Shown: positions 42,233-51,098, counted from the stretch's first letter. The stretch is DNA of 64,000 nt from an uncultured Spirochaetia bacterium (GCA_937125225.1 CAKZLE010000034.1:124001-188000); one strand, 5' to 3'. Numbers and translations are program-made. Notes: generated by a model not told the origin, from the letters alone.

Positions 42233-43137
42233 GTGAACGATTGAGAAGAACGATGTTATATGTTCCTGGTAATAATGCAGGTATGATCAGAGATGCTGCG
42301 ATCTATCATTCAGATTCCATTATGTTCGATCTTGAGGATTCAGTGGCATATCGACAGAAAGACGCTGCCAGGATGTTGGTGTATAAGAATTTAAAGACTC
42401 TGGATTTTGAAGGGATAGAGACAGTTGTCAGGATCAATGGTCTTGATACCCCTTATGGAAAAGACGACATAAAGGCCATGGTTAAGGCTCATCCCGACAT
42501 AATCCGACTTCCAAAGACTGAGACTGCTCAGGATATCATGGATGTGGAAGAATTGATCGCACAGGAAGAAGAAAAACAGCATCTACCTCTCGGTACGATC
42601 AAGATGATGGCAGCAATAGAATCTCCTTTAGGGATCATTAATGCTTATAGCATAGCTACTGCTTCGGACAGATTGATTGGTATCGCGATTGGAGCTGAGG
42701 ATTATGTTACTGCAATGAAGACTAAAAGAAGTCCTGGTGGTGTTGAAATACTCTATGCACGGAGTGCAGTTGTCACTGCTGCGCGGGCAGCAGGAATAGG
42801 AGCTTTTGACACAGTCTATTCAGACCTGAACAATGAGGAAGGATTTGCAGAAGAAGTACGATTGATAAAACAGCTTGGATTTGATGGTAAATCAGTTATC
42901 AGCCCAAGGCAGATCGGACCAGTACATGAGATTTTTGCTCCCACTGATAAAGAGCTTTCATTTGCTCAAAAAGTTATCGAGGCGATAGATGAGGCAAAAA
43001 GCAAAGGTTCTGGAGTCATTGCTGTGAATGGGAAGATGATTGATAAACCGATAGTCGAACGTGCTGAACGCATTCTTGAACTTGCCGAAGCATCAGGGAT
43101 CATCATTCCTTCCGAGGGGGAGAATTATGCCGAATAA
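42229..43137 (+). CDS. citE: Citrate lyase beta subunit (citryl-ACP lyase)
   Basis: A 302-residue TIM-barrel lyase cleaving citryl-ACP into oxaloacetate and acetyl-ACP. Typical segments are RRTMLYVPGNNAGMI, SIMFDLEDSVAYRQKDAAR, VRINGLDTPYG, MAAIESPLGIINAY and GIAIGAEDYVTAM. The glutamate and aspartate in IES and FDLEDS belong to the Mg-binding region. It overlaps citD at the start (ATGA) and citF at the end. Confidence 0.93.
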   Translation: MSERLRRTMLYVPGNNAGMIRDAAIYHSDSIMFDLEDSVAYRQKDAARMLVYKNLKTLDFEGIETVVRINGLDTPYGKDDIKAMVKAHPDIIRLPKTETAQDIMDVEELIAQEEEKQHLPLGTIKMMAAIESPLGIINAYSIATASDRLIGIAIGAEDYVTAMKTKRSPGGVEILYARSAVVTAARAAGIGAFDTVYSDLNNEEGFAEEVRLIKQLGFDGKSVISPRQIGPVHEIFAPTDKELSFAQKVIEAIDEAKSKGSGVIAVNGKMIDKPIVERAERILELAEASGIIIPSEGENYAE

Positions 43138-44665
43138 TATTATTAATCATGAGATTCCAGATGTGATCCTCAAGCAATATGGGAGAGATCATTTTAGTGG
43201 GGCCTATACGAATACTCCGCATGTCCGTGTCGATAAAGGGAACAGGTCCCTGCCAAGACTCAGCAAGATTATTGATACTCTTGAACAGGTAATCCTGAAA
43301 AGTGGATTGAAAGACGGCATGACAATCTCTTTCCATCACCATTTTCGTGGGGGGGATAAAGTCGTGAATATGGTGATGGAAGTGATCTCGCATATGGGCA
43401 TCAGGAATCTGACGGTTGCTGCAAGTTCGCTGACAACCGTCCATGCTCCTATGATCAAACATATCAAGGATGGTACGGTCTCCCAGATATATACATCTGG
43501 GATCAGAGGTGAATTAGCAGAAGCTATTTCAAATGGTCTGATGGATAACCCCATCATCATCCACTCACATGGGGGGCGTGCAAGAGCAATCGAAACTGGT
43601 CAGATCAAGATCGATGTCGCTTTCATGGGGGTTCCATCCTGTGATGTCTATGGGAATGCCAATGGTTATACCGGTACATCTGCCTGTGGGTCTCTAGGTT
43701 ATGCGAAAGTCGATGCTCTCTATGCAAAGAAAGTTGTACTCATCACAGATTTTATTACTGAATACCCGAACACCCCTTTCAGTATTCATCAGGATCAGGT
43801 CGATTATATCGTCCAGGTAGATCAGGTCGGAGACCCCGCCAAGATCAGTACCGGGGCAACCAGATATACGACGAATCCCAGAGATATATTGATAGGATCT
43901 CTGGCTGCTCAGGTGATCGCCTGCTCAGGTTATTTTGAAGATGGGTTCAGTCTGCAGACTGGTTCTGGTGGGGCATCTCTCATCACAACAAAGTTCCTGA
44001 GGGAGTATATGGAAAAGCAGAATGTTCATGCCAGTTGGGCTCTTGGAGGGATTAATGCACAGTTGGTCAAGATGCATGAGGATGGATTGATCAAACGACT
44101 GCTGGATGTTCAGAGTTTCGATAGTGAAGCAATCAGATCAATCGGTGCAAATAGGTATCATTCTGAGATAGATGCTTCCTACTATGCCAATCCGCTTAAT
44201 AAGGGATGTGCTGTCAATAAGTTAAATGTGGTAGTACTCAGTGCTCTTGAGATTGACACGAATTTTAATGTTAATGTCCTTACCGGTTCTGATGGAATCC
44301 TGCGAGGGGCTTCAGGAGGCCATTCCGATACTGCTATAGGTTCAGGGCTGTCAATCGTTGTCGCACCATTGATCAGGGGAAGGTCCGCTTCAGTAGTGAA
44401 TGATATCCAGACGATTATTACTCCCGGGTCTACGGTCGATGTACTTGTCACAGATCGCGGGATAGCAGTCAATCCCAGAAGGAAAGACATAGCAGAGGAC
44501 CTGAGTAGATATAAGCTTCCAATTGTACCAATACAGGTATTGAAAGAGAAGGCTCAGAAGATCGCCGGTATACCTGAACCGATCAATTTTGAGAAGAAGG
44601 TCGTAGCTGTTGTTGAGTATCGTGATGGGACAGTCCTGGATGTAGTTCGACAGGTTAAAGCTTGA
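43127..44665 (+). CDS. citF: Citrate lyase alpha subunit (citrate:acetyl-ACP transferase)
   Basis: A 512-residue CoA-transferase-like subunit that exchanges acetyl for citryl on CitD. Visible parts are TISFHHHFRGGDKVVNMVM, IIIHSHGGRARAIETG, AFMGVPSCDVYGNANGYTG and GASGGHSDTAIGSGLSIV. The frame is open 22 codons further upstream, but the ATG at 43127 lies behind GAGGGGGAG and overlaps the citE stop, the usual arrangement. The three lyase subunits together form the cytoplasmic citrate lyase complex. Confidence 0.93.
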   Translation: MPNNIINHEIPDVILKQYGRDHFSGAYTNTPHVRVDKGNRSLPRLSKIIDTLEQVILKSGLKDGMTISFHHHFRGGDKVVNMVMEVISHMGIRNLTVAASSLTTVHAPMIKHIKDGTVSQIYTSGIRGELAEAISNGLMDNPIIIHSHGGRARAIETGQIKIDVAFMGVPSCDVYGNANGYTGTSACGSLGYAKVDALYAKKVVLITDFITEYPNTPFSIHQDQVDYIVQVDQVGDPAKISTGATRYTTNPRDILIGSLAAQVIACSGYFEDGFSLQTGSGGASLITTKFLREYMEKQNVHASWALGGINAQLVKMHEDGLIKRLLDVQSFDSEAIRSIGANRYHSEIDASYYANPLNKGCAVNKLNVVVLSALEIDTNFNVNVLTGSDGILRGASGGHSDTAIGSGLSIVVAPLIRGRSASVVNDIQTIITPGSTVDVLVTDRGIAVNPRRKDIAEDLSRYKLPIVPIQVLKEKAQKIAGIPEPINFEKKVVAVVEYRDGTVLDVVRQVKA

Positions 44666-44685
44666 TATATAACACCTGATACCCA

Positions 44686-44714
44686 CTGGTGAATATATAA
44701 CTTGATATCACCAG
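44686..44714 (+). terminator. Weak hairpin between citF and the transporter genes
   Basis: CTGGTGA and TCACCAG with a 15-base loop in the 98-bp gap. It is followed by an AT-rich stretch rather than a T-run, so it is more likely an mRNA-processing or stability element than a full stop. Confidence 0.4.
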
Positions 44715-44763
44715 CAAACCCACGGGTGAGTATATATATAACCAAATAAAGGAGAAAAGAAGA

Positions 44764-45783
44764 ATGAGAAGAATGAGAAGAATGTCAAGGATCATGATGA
44801 TCATCGCTGCTGCTGCAATTATGCTGACAGCATCAACTGCTGTATTCGCAAATGGACAGGGAGAGGCATCAGCTGAAAACTATCCTAGCGGGAATCTTGA
44901 TTTTGTTGCACCGGGTGGTGCAGGAGGAGGTTGGGACCTGACGATCAGAACGACTGCGAAAGCCTTGAAAGACACGAAGCTTGTCAATGTTCCGATGCCA
45001 GTCCGAAACAATCCGGGAGCAGGTGGATCAGTACACCTTGCAAGTCTTCAGGAGATGAAAGGTGAGGATAGGACTATCACAGTATACTCATCACCTCTTC
45101 TGCTTACCAAACTCAATGGTACGACTGATCTCGGTCATAATGATGTAACCCCACTGGCTTGTCTGATTGCTGACTATGCGAGTTTTGTAGTTGCTGCAAA
45201 TTCTCCATATAACTCAATGGCTGATATCATGAATGCTCTGAAAAATGATATCAAGAGTGTGAAAATCGGTGGGAACTCATCGGCAGGTTCGATGGACCAT
45301 TTGCAGTTCCTGTTAATGGCTAAAGCTGCTGGAGTACAGAACTTGAACCAGATAGATTATGTCAGTTTTGATGACTCTGCTGTAGCTCAAGTCCTTGGCG
45401 GGCATATTGACCTGTTCTCAACAGGACTCTCAGAAATCGCATCTCTGGTAGAATCTGGAGATCTCAAGGCTCTTGGGCAAACAGCCGGCCACAGAGTAGG
45501 AACAGGAGTTATCGCAGAGATACAAACCTGTAAGGAACAGGGGATCGATGCGACATTCATTAACTGGAGAGGTATCTTCGGACCTCCTGAGATGCCGGAG
45601 TATGCAGTTACCTATTGGAGAAACACTCTGAAGGAACTTGTACAGACTGATGAATGGGCGCAGGCAAAGACTACTAATGGTTGGGATGATGCTTATATGG
45701 ACGCTCCTGAATTTGCTGAGTTCCTGGATCAGGCAAATGCGGATTATGAGAGTATCCTCAAAGAGATCGGTATGATCAAATAA
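44764..45783 (+). CDS. tctC: Tripartite tricarboxylate transporter substrate-binding protein
   Basis: A 339-residue periplasmic receptor of the TctC/Bug family. An export signal of about 33 residues ends VFANGQGEA. The signature of the pocket is FVAPGGAGGGWDLTIRTTAKAL, then VRNNPGAGGSVHLASLQ; KIGGNSSAGSMDHLQFLLM is the second pocket loop. The ATG at 44764 follows AAGGAG. It binds a tricarboxylate, here most likely citrate given the surrounding lyase genes, and delivers it to TctAB. Confidence 0.9.
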   Translation: MRRMRRMSRIMMIIAAAAIMLTASTAVFANGQGEASAENYPSGNLDFVAPGGAGGGWDLTIRTTAKALKDTKLVNVPMPVRNNPGAGGSVHLASLQEMKGEDRTITVYSSPLLLTKLNGTTDLGHNDVTPLACLIADYASFVVAANSPYNSMADIMNALKNDIKSVKIGGNSSAGSMDHLQFLLMAKAAGVQNLNQIDYVSFDDSAVAQVLGGHIDLFSTGLSEIASLVESGDLKALGQTAGHRVGTGVIAEIQTCKEQGIDATFINWRGIFGPPEMPEYAVTYWRNTLKELVQTDEWAQAKTTNGWDDAYMDAPEFAEFLDQANADYESILKEIGMIK

Positions 45784-45809
45784 GATGTGAGCCCCGACTC
45801 ACTTATCCT

Positions 45810-45839
45810 GGGGACAGGTCCGATAATTTTCCTGTCCCC
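45810..45839 (+). terminator. Hairpin with short T-run between tctC and tctB
   Basis: GGGGACAGG and CCTGTCCCC, a perfect 9-bp GC-rich stem with a 12-base loop, followed by TTTTCTTAATT. It probably reduces read-through so that the receptor is made in excess over the membrane components. Confidence 0.7.
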
Positions 45840-45861
45840 TTTCTTAATTAGGAGATTTATC

Positions 45862-46380
45862 ATGAAACAACCGTCATTACAGATGACAGATGCACAAAGG
45901 TCTTCAACTATTGCTGCAGTTTTCTGCATTACTCTGGGTGTCATCTACTGCATCATGACCTCTCTGCTACCGCAGGCTGCTGTAGGTATGCCTAATGCAC
46001 CGAAAGTGTTTCCCTACGCTTTAGGATTTTCACTAACAGGACTTGGAATAGGGTTGCTTATTCAGCAAATTCTATCAATCAGACAGAACAGTCCAAAAAC
46101 AGAAGTAAAAGAGAAATCTGAGACAGTCACAGTTGATTATCATACAAAACAGATTCTGCTAACGGTAGCAAATGGAGTTCTATATGCCCTGTTGTTCAAG
46201 AAGCTTGGATATGTTCTTTCGACGACTCTTTTTTTGGGACTAGAACTCTTCCTGTTCAACGGCAAAGGGAAATGGAAGGTTGTCCTGGCTGTATCTGTGA
46301 TATTCAGCCTGTTTATCTATATTCTATTTAATAAACTACTTGGGGTCTATCTGCCAATGATGCCCGTCGTAGGGTTCTAG
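45862..46380 (+). CDS. tctB: Tripartite tricarboxylate transporter small membrane subunit
   Basis: A 172-residue protein with four hydrophobic segments typical of TctB, such as IAAVFCITLGVIYCIMTSLL, YALGFSLTGLGIGLLIQQI, and LSTTLFLGLELFLFNGKGKWK. The ATG at 45862 stands behind TTAGGAG; the open frame further upstream passes through the hairpin and is rejected. Conserved PKVFPYALG before the second helix matches the family's 'fP-----'. Confidence 0.85.
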   Translation: MKQPSLQMTDAQRSSTIAAVFCITLGVIYCIMTSLLPQAAVGMPNAPKVFPYALGFSLTGLGIGLLIQQILSIRQNSPKTEVKEKSETVTVDYHTKQILLTVANGVLYALLFKKLGYVLSTTLFLGLELFLFNGKGKWKVVLAVSVIFSLFIYILFNKLLGVYLPMMPVVGF

Positions 46381-46388
46381 GAGGAATC

Positions 46389-47885
46389 ATGGACAGCATT
46401 TTACAATTGATGCATGGGTTCACTGTAGCCCTGCAACCAATGAATATCATGTGGGTCACCATTGGTGGTGTCCTAGGTACTATAATCGGTATGCTTCCTG
46501 GTTTAGGCCCGGCTACCGGAGTCGCTGTATTATTACCGTTGACTTTCAGTATGGGGCCTGTAGCAGCTTTGATCACTATGGGTGGTGTCTATTATGGAGC
46601 TATGTATGGAGGCTCTCGAGCTTCTATACTTCTGAACACCCCTGGCGATGGTGCCGCAGTAGCAGCAACGTTCGACGGATATCCCATGACGAAACAAGGG
46701 AGGGCTGAAGCAGCTCTTGCCATCAGTGCTATCGCATCGTTTATCGGTGGTGTCATTGCGACTGTTTTTATGGTTCTTGTATCAGTGCCGGTAGCACGAT
46801 TTGCTATCAAGTTCGGTGCTGCAGAGTATTTCCAGCTGTATGTCTTTGCTTTAGCAGCTACAGCATCGATGAACAAGGGGAATAGAGTCAAAGGATTCAT
46901 TGCCATGATCATCGGTCTCATGATTGCAACCATCGGTATTGATGCACAATCCGGGGTCAAGCGTTTTACCTTCGGAATACTGGAACTACAGTCTGGTATC
47001 GATTTTCTTATTGTGATCATTGCGATTTTTGCATTGGGAGAGGTGTTCAAGAGCTTTAAGAATATTCGTGAAGGGAAGGCTAATATTCAGAAGGATTTCG
47101 GTAAAATCTGGATATCCAGAAAAGAGTGGAAACGTTCAGTGCTCCCGATATTACGAAGTGCTCCACTAGGATTTTTTATAGGAGCTCTTCCCGGGGCTGG
47201 AGGGACCATGGCTTCTCTCATGTCCTATAACAACGAACGTCAGCTCTCAAAGCATCCTGAAGAGTTCGGAGAGGGCGCTATTGAAGGCCTAGCAGCACCT
47301 GAATCTGCGAACAACGCGGCTTCTGTAGGTGCTATGATACCGATGCTCACATTGGGAATTCCTGGATCAGGAACTACCGCTGTAATGATGGGAGCTCTTA
47401 TGATTTTGGGACTCAAACCTGGTCCTCTGCTGTTCCAGCAGCAGCCCACTATCATCTGGGGATTGATTGCCAGTATGTTCCTAGGGAATATTATCTTGGC
47501 AATCGTGAATATCCCTCTTGCCGGTGGATTGGTAAGAGTGTTGTCAGTACCTCCTAAGATCCTATACCCGATCGTTCTCGGCCTCTCTTTTGTCGGGGCC
47601 TATGCGATTAGCTATAGTGTGATGGATTTCTATATCCTTCTGATCTTTGGTGTTTTAGGATATCTGATGGGGAAAGCGAAGATACCGACTTCCCCGCTTA
47701 TACTGGCCGTAATTGTCGGTAATAATATGGAGCAATCCTTTAGGCGTGCATTCACGATCTCTGATGGGACTCTTGGGATTTTCTTCTCATCTCCGATCTG
47801 TATTGTGTTGTTTGCTTTAACGATTATTTCTGTTGGTTATCCATTAGTTAAATCTGCGATACTTGCAGCCAAGAACCAATCCTAG
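46389..47885 (+). CDS. tctA: Tripartite tricarboxylate transporter large permease
   Basis: A 498-residue membrane protein with about 11-12 helices. Family motifs are GTIIGMLPGLGPATGVAVLLP near the N-terminus, YGAMYGGSRASILLNTPGDGAAV, ALPGAGGTMASLMSYNNE and MLTLGIPGSGTTAVMMGALM. It is preceded by AGGAGGAATC and lies eight bases after tctB. With TctB it forms the ion-coupled citrate channel. Confidence 0.93.
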   Translation: MDSILQLMHGFTVALQPMNIMWVTIGGVLGTIIGMLPGLGPATGVAVLLPLTFSMGPVAALITMGGVYYGAMYGGSRASILLNTPGDGAAVAATFDGYPMTKQGRAEAALAISAIASFIGGVIATVFMVLVSVPVARFAIKFGAAEYFQLYVFALAATASMNKGNRVKGFIAMIIGLMIATIGIDAQSGVKRFTFGILELQSGIDFLIVIIAIFALGEVFKSFKNIREGKANIQKDFGKIWISRKEWKRSVLPILRSAPLGFFIGALPGAGGTMASLMSYNNERQLSKHPEEFGEGAIEGLAAPESANNAASVGAMIPMLTLGIPGSGTTAVMMGALMILGLKPGPLLFQQQPTIIWGLIASMFLGNIILAIVNIPLAGGLVRVLSVPPKILYPIVLGLSFVGAYAISYSVMDFYILLIFGVLGYLMGKAKIPTSPLILAVIVGNNMEQSFRRAFTISDGTLGIFFSSPICIVLFALTIISVGYPLVKSAILAAKNQS

Positions 47886-47899
47886 TACGTAGATTAAGT

Positions 47900-47921
47900 T
47901 ACCGGGACGGGGGTCCCGGTA
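47900..47921 (+). terminator. GC-rich hairpin between tctA and citXG
   Basis: TACCGGGAC and GTCCCGGTA with a four-G loop form a perfect 9-bp stem in the 55-bp gap. The following sequence (GCTTGTTAG) is not a clear T-run, so it may attenuate rather than stop transcription into citXG. Confidence 0.55.
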
Positions 47922-47940
47922 GCTTGTTAGAAGTAAAAAG

Positions 47941-49434
47941 ATGAAAGATCTTAATCAGTATCAGAGAATTCTTGATGATAGGACAAAAAGAGCGGAATTG
48001 ATTCAGCGATATGCGAAGGAATTCCTTTTTTCAGTTATCGAGGTTTCGCTCAATATCCCCGGAATAAAGAAGGATACTCTCCGATTCCGGGCAGTTCATC
48101 TCCATTTGCTATCAAAGGTCTTGAATACCATGGATGCTCGACTAGTCTATTTGGAATTCCAGGCGGCAGGTCCCTTCGCATTACTCCTATCAGATACTGC
48201 ACCAGAGAAACTGAAATCCCTGAGTATAGACTTGGAAACAGAAACTCCTCTGGGTAGGCTGTATGATATTGATATCTTTTCAACTTCTGGAGTGAAGATT
48301 TCAAGAGATAATGGCTTGAGACGTTGCATTATGTGTGATGAAGCAGCTTTCATCTGTGCAAGAAGAAGAAGCCATAGTCTTTCGGAGATTTCTTCGGCTA
48401 TCGAAGAACTCATTGTACATAATGTATCTTTCCAGAATATATCACTGTGTGAGTCTTTCCTCGAGATCCATCAAAGAGAACATCCATCATCCACTGTCTG
48501 TTGTATCCCAACGTTCAGGAGAGGGTTAGCAGGTGTCATCGGTAGGTATGCCCAGCTTGCACTGCTATCAGAAGTGATGGTTACCCCCAAACCGGGATTA
48601 GTTGATAGGGAAGGGAGTGGTGCGCATAGCGATATGGATCTTCATTCCTTTATTGCTTCTGCATCAGTTCTTGGTGATGTCTTTGCAGAGATGGTCCAGA
48701 TTGGTATGGATCATGAAGCAGATTCTGTTGCACAGGATATGCTACCTGCACTTCGACAGGTTGGAATATCTGGCGAAGAAAGAATGATGAGAGCAACAGC
48801 CCAAGTGAATACCCATAAAGGCAGTATCTTCTCTTTAGGACTCATGTGCGGTGCTGTAGGATACTCTTTGATGCATACTTGTTCAGATAGTCTTACGACA
48901 ATCATCAGCAAGATATGTGAGGGTCTGGTTAAGCATGATATGAGTATGATGGATCGTTCGACCTATGGCAAACGTCTCTATCTCGACCATGGGATCTCGG
49001 GTGCTCGAGGTGAGGCAGAACAAGGTTTTCCTGCAGTGATCAGGACTCGTGATAGGATCAAGCTTCTGTATGAGCTTGAAGGCTCTGTCTTCTATCATAA
49101 TCTCAACAGTGCATCCCTTCAGGCTCTTGTTGAGAATATTGCATCTTTTGATGATACGAATATTGCAGGAAGGGGCGGTATGCATATGCTGGGAAATGCA
49201 AAGAAGATGGCTCAAACCTATTTAGATAATGGAGGGGTTGCATCTGATAAGGACCTAACATCATTGAGGGGAATCGGTAATCAATTCAAAAGCTGGAATA
49301 TCAGTCCTGGTGGAAGTGCTGATACGCTTGCTGGATCGTTATTCTTATTAGGGATATCAACTCTATTGGAGAGTTCTAATCGAAATGTTTTCCTACCTTT
49401 TGGGGTCAGCTCAGACACCCGATCATTTTCATGA
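47941..49434 (+). CDS. citXG: CitX-CitG fusion: citrate lyase prosthetic group synthesis and transfer
   Basis: A 497-residue fusion. The N-terminal ~175 residues are CitX, which transfers the phosphoribosyl-dephospho-CoA group to CitD: GRLYDIDIFSTSGVKISRD, then RRCIMCDEAAFICARRRSHS with the conserved cysteines. The C-terminal ~300 residues are CitG, which makes the precursor from dephospho-CoA and ATP: LALLSEVMVTPKPGLVDREGSGAHSDMDLHSFIAS, GISGEERMMRATAQVNTHKG, GARGEAEQGFP and SPGGSADTLAGSLFL. Fusions of this kind occur in several bacteria. Last gene of the citrate operon. Confidence 0.92.
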   Translation: MKDLNQYQRILDDRTKRAELIQRYAKEFLFSVIEVSLNIPGIKKDTLRFRAVHLHLLSKVLNTMDARLVYLEFQAAGPFALLLSDTAPEKLKSLSIDLETETPLGRLYDIDIFSTSGVKISRDNGLRRCIMCDEAAFICARRRSHSLSEISSAIEELIVHNVSFQNISLCESFLEIHQREHPSSTVCCIPTFRRGLAGVIGRYAQLALLSEVMVTPKPGLVDREGSGAHSDMDLHSFIASASVLGDVFAEMVQIGMDHEADSVAQDMLPALRQVGISGEERMMRATAQVNTHKGSIFSLGLMCGAVGYSLMHTCSDSLTTIISKICEGLVKHDMSMMDRSTYGKRLYLDHGISGARGEAEQGFPAVIRTRDRIKLLYELEGSVFYHNLNSASLQALVENIASFDDTNIAGRGGMHMLGNAKKMAQTYLDNGGVASDKDLTSLRGIGNQFKSWNISPGGSADTLAGSLFLLGISTLLESSNRNVFLPFGVSSDTRSFS

Positions 49435-49502
49435 TGAGGATTTTACCTATTGAATGAGCTGGTTTCTATTCTCTGTCAAGAACAGTATAAGATCTCTGAC
49501 TA

Positions 49503-49691
49503 TCCCGTGGGTTAGTTTATTACATCTTCAAGCGCTTGAGCGGTAATAATGATGGTGGAGACCTGATAATATCTTCAATTTTTTTATAGGACCTAAACTT
49601 TCATGAATCTTATTAATCCCTTGATGCATTCTCTGAGTATTGTAATATTCAATAGCGTGTTTCTACAAATCAGAAAAAGTAACCCACGGGA
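49503..49691. mobile_element. 189-bp decayed IS481-like element bounded by 12-bp inverted repeats
   Basis: TCCCGTGGGTTA (49503-49514) and its exact complement TAACCCACGGGA (49680-49691) bracket a minus-strand fragment of a transposase C-terminus (49528-49662). The fragment reads AIEYYNTQRMHQGINKIHES and ends LHHHYYRSSA, the same last ten residues as the transposase at 63148. Most of the gene has been lost internally while both ends remain. No target duplication is obvious. Confidence 0.6.
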
Positions 49692-49694
49692 TTC

Positions 49695-49719
49695 GGATGA
49701 AATTAGGCAACACCACGGG
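49695..49719 (+). repeat. Short dispersed motif, copy 2
   Basis: GGATGAAATTAGGCAACACC followed by ACGGG; related to 24044-24065 and 51177-51200. With the copy at 51177 it flanks the ATPase gene in the same orientation, and a decayed version (GAATAGGCAACACTATGG) follows the ATPase stop near 50953. Confidence 0.5.
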
Positions 49720-49734
49720 AGAAGCTTATATTGC

Positions 49735-49777
49735 AAATTGTAAATACGATTTACAATTTACAAAAAAGTAGTATAAT
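49735..49777 (+). promoter_or_regulatory. Palindromic promoter giving a possibly leaderless mRNA
   Basis: AAATTGTAAAT-ACG-ATTTACAATTT (49735-49759) is a perfect 11-bp-arm palindrome. Its right arm contains the -35-like TTTACA (49750-49755), with TATAAT 16 bases later (49772-49777). The ATG of the ATPase gene is at 49784, the expected transcription start itself, and there is no Shine-Dalgarno sequence. This suggests leaderless translation and operator control at the palindrome, perhaps autoregulation. Confidence 0.55.
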
Positions 49778-49783
49778 TAGGTT

Positions 49784-50950
49784 ATGATTATAAATCGAAA
49801 ACTTAGTGCTATATTGTTGAAAAGAAGTAAACAATATCCTGTTATTGCAATAGTCGGTCCAAGGCAATCTGGCAAAACAACACTTGCTAAAACTATTTAT
49901 CCACAAAAAAAGTATATTTCTCTGGAAGATTATGATAATAGAGAATTCGCAATTGATGATCCTCGAGGTTTTCTTGCCGGGATTAGGGAAGGGGCTATTT
50001 TAGATGAAATACAACGGGTACCTCAATTGCTTTCCTATTTACAAACTGAAGTTGATGATAACCCTGAACCTGGCAGATTTATCCTTACAGGGTCCAATCA
50101 GTTTTTATTGATGAAGGGAATCTCTCAATCCTTGGCAGGGCGAATCTCAATAAATAGATTGCTGCCATTTTCTCTGGAGGAGTTAAAGACAAGTAGATAC
50201 AAACCGGAATCTCTCGATCATCTGCTTTATACAGGAGGATATCCTCGCATATATGATCAGAATCTCGATAGTCAAGATTGGCATTCGAATTATCTGGAAA
50301 CGTATGTTGAAAAAGATCTAAAGGATTTTATACAGGTATCTGATTTGCATGCTTTTCGCAAATTTCTCATATTACTGGCATCTTCCTGTGGACAACTGAT
50401 TAATCTCTCCTCAATTGGTAATAGTATAGGGGTAAGCCATAATACAGTAAAAGCATGGCTTTCTGTTTTAGAAGCAAGTTATCTGATTTATCTTCTGCAG
50501 CCATATCATAATAATTACAAAAAGAGAGTGGTTAAGAGTCCAAAAGTCTATTTTTATGATACAGGGTTAGTTTCCACACTGCTTAAGCTCAAAGAATTCG
50601 GCCAACTTTCAAATCATTATATCAGGGGTGCTTTATTTGAAAACTGGGTAGTTATAGAATATGTTAAAAGTCAGTTGAACCGAGGCCTGACTGCTGATTG
50701 TTATTTTTGGAGAGACCATACGGGAAATGAAATTGATTTGCTCATTGATACTGTGGATAAACCATTTCCTATAGAGATTAAATCCGGTAAAACAATAAAG
50801 CGTGAATTCTTCAAAGGCATAGAGAACTTTACCAAAGTAGCAGGGGTTACTCATTCTGGATTGGTTTATGGTGGAGACCAAAATCAGGTACGAAATAATA
50901 CTTCAATAATTACTTGGGCTCACTGGCCGGATGAGATTGACAGGATCTAA
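49784..50950 (+). CDS. AAA ATPase with DUF4143 domain
   Basis: A 388-residue protein. The N-terminal AAA_14-type ATPase has Walker A VGPRQSGKTTLAK (residues ~25-37), Walker B GAILDEIQRVP, and FILTGSNQFLLMKGISQSLAGR as sensor region. The C-terminal DUF4143 domain contains FRKFLILLASSCGQLINLSSIG, VSHNTVKAWLSVLEASYLIYLLQP, KVYFYDTGL and a nuclease-like end NEIDLLIDTVDKPFPIEIKSGK, which resembles the D...E-x-K pattern of PD-(D/E)XK folds. The function of this large family is not established. The gene sits alone among IS remnants, so transfer is likely. Confidence 0.85.
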   Translation: MIINRKLSAILLKRSKQYPVIAIVGPRQSGKTTLAKTIYPQKKYISLEDYDNREFAIDDPRGFLAGIREGAILDEIQRVPQLLSYLQTEVDDNPEPGRFILTGSNQFLLMKGISQSLAGRISINRLLPFSLEELKTSRYKPESLDHLLYTGGYPRIYDQNLDSQDWHSNYLETYVEKDLKDFIQVSDLHAFRKFLILLASSCGQLINLSSIGNSIGVSHNTVKAWLSVLEASYLIYLLQPYHNNYKKRVVKSPKVYFYDTGLVSTLLKLKEFGQLSNHYIRGALFENWVVIEYVKSQLNRGLTADCYFWRDHTGNEIDLLIDTVDKPFPIEIKSGKTIKREFFKGIENFTKVAGVTHSGLVYGGDQNQVRNNTSIITWAHWPDEIDRI

Positions 50951-51005
50951 TTGAATAGGCAACACTATGGAACTGCCTTAGATAACTACAAGATATATAG
51001 TTACT

Positions 51006-51098
51006 TTGTATCAATAACATCCATGAAACACATCTTTAGTAGATGTAATTGATACAATATGAAACCGGTTTTCCTAATCTAGGGAGATCGGTTTTTTT
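51006..51098 (+). repeat. Dispersed terminator-bearing repeat, copy c
   Basis: The fullest copy: arms TTGTATCAATAACATC (51006-51021) and GATGTAATTGATACAA (51042-51057), then CCGGTTTTCC...GGGAGATCGG and seven Ts. It ends the ATPase transcript. The remainder of 50951-51319 holds the decayed motif near 50953 and the short motif at 51177; I see no gene in it. Confidence 0.78.
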
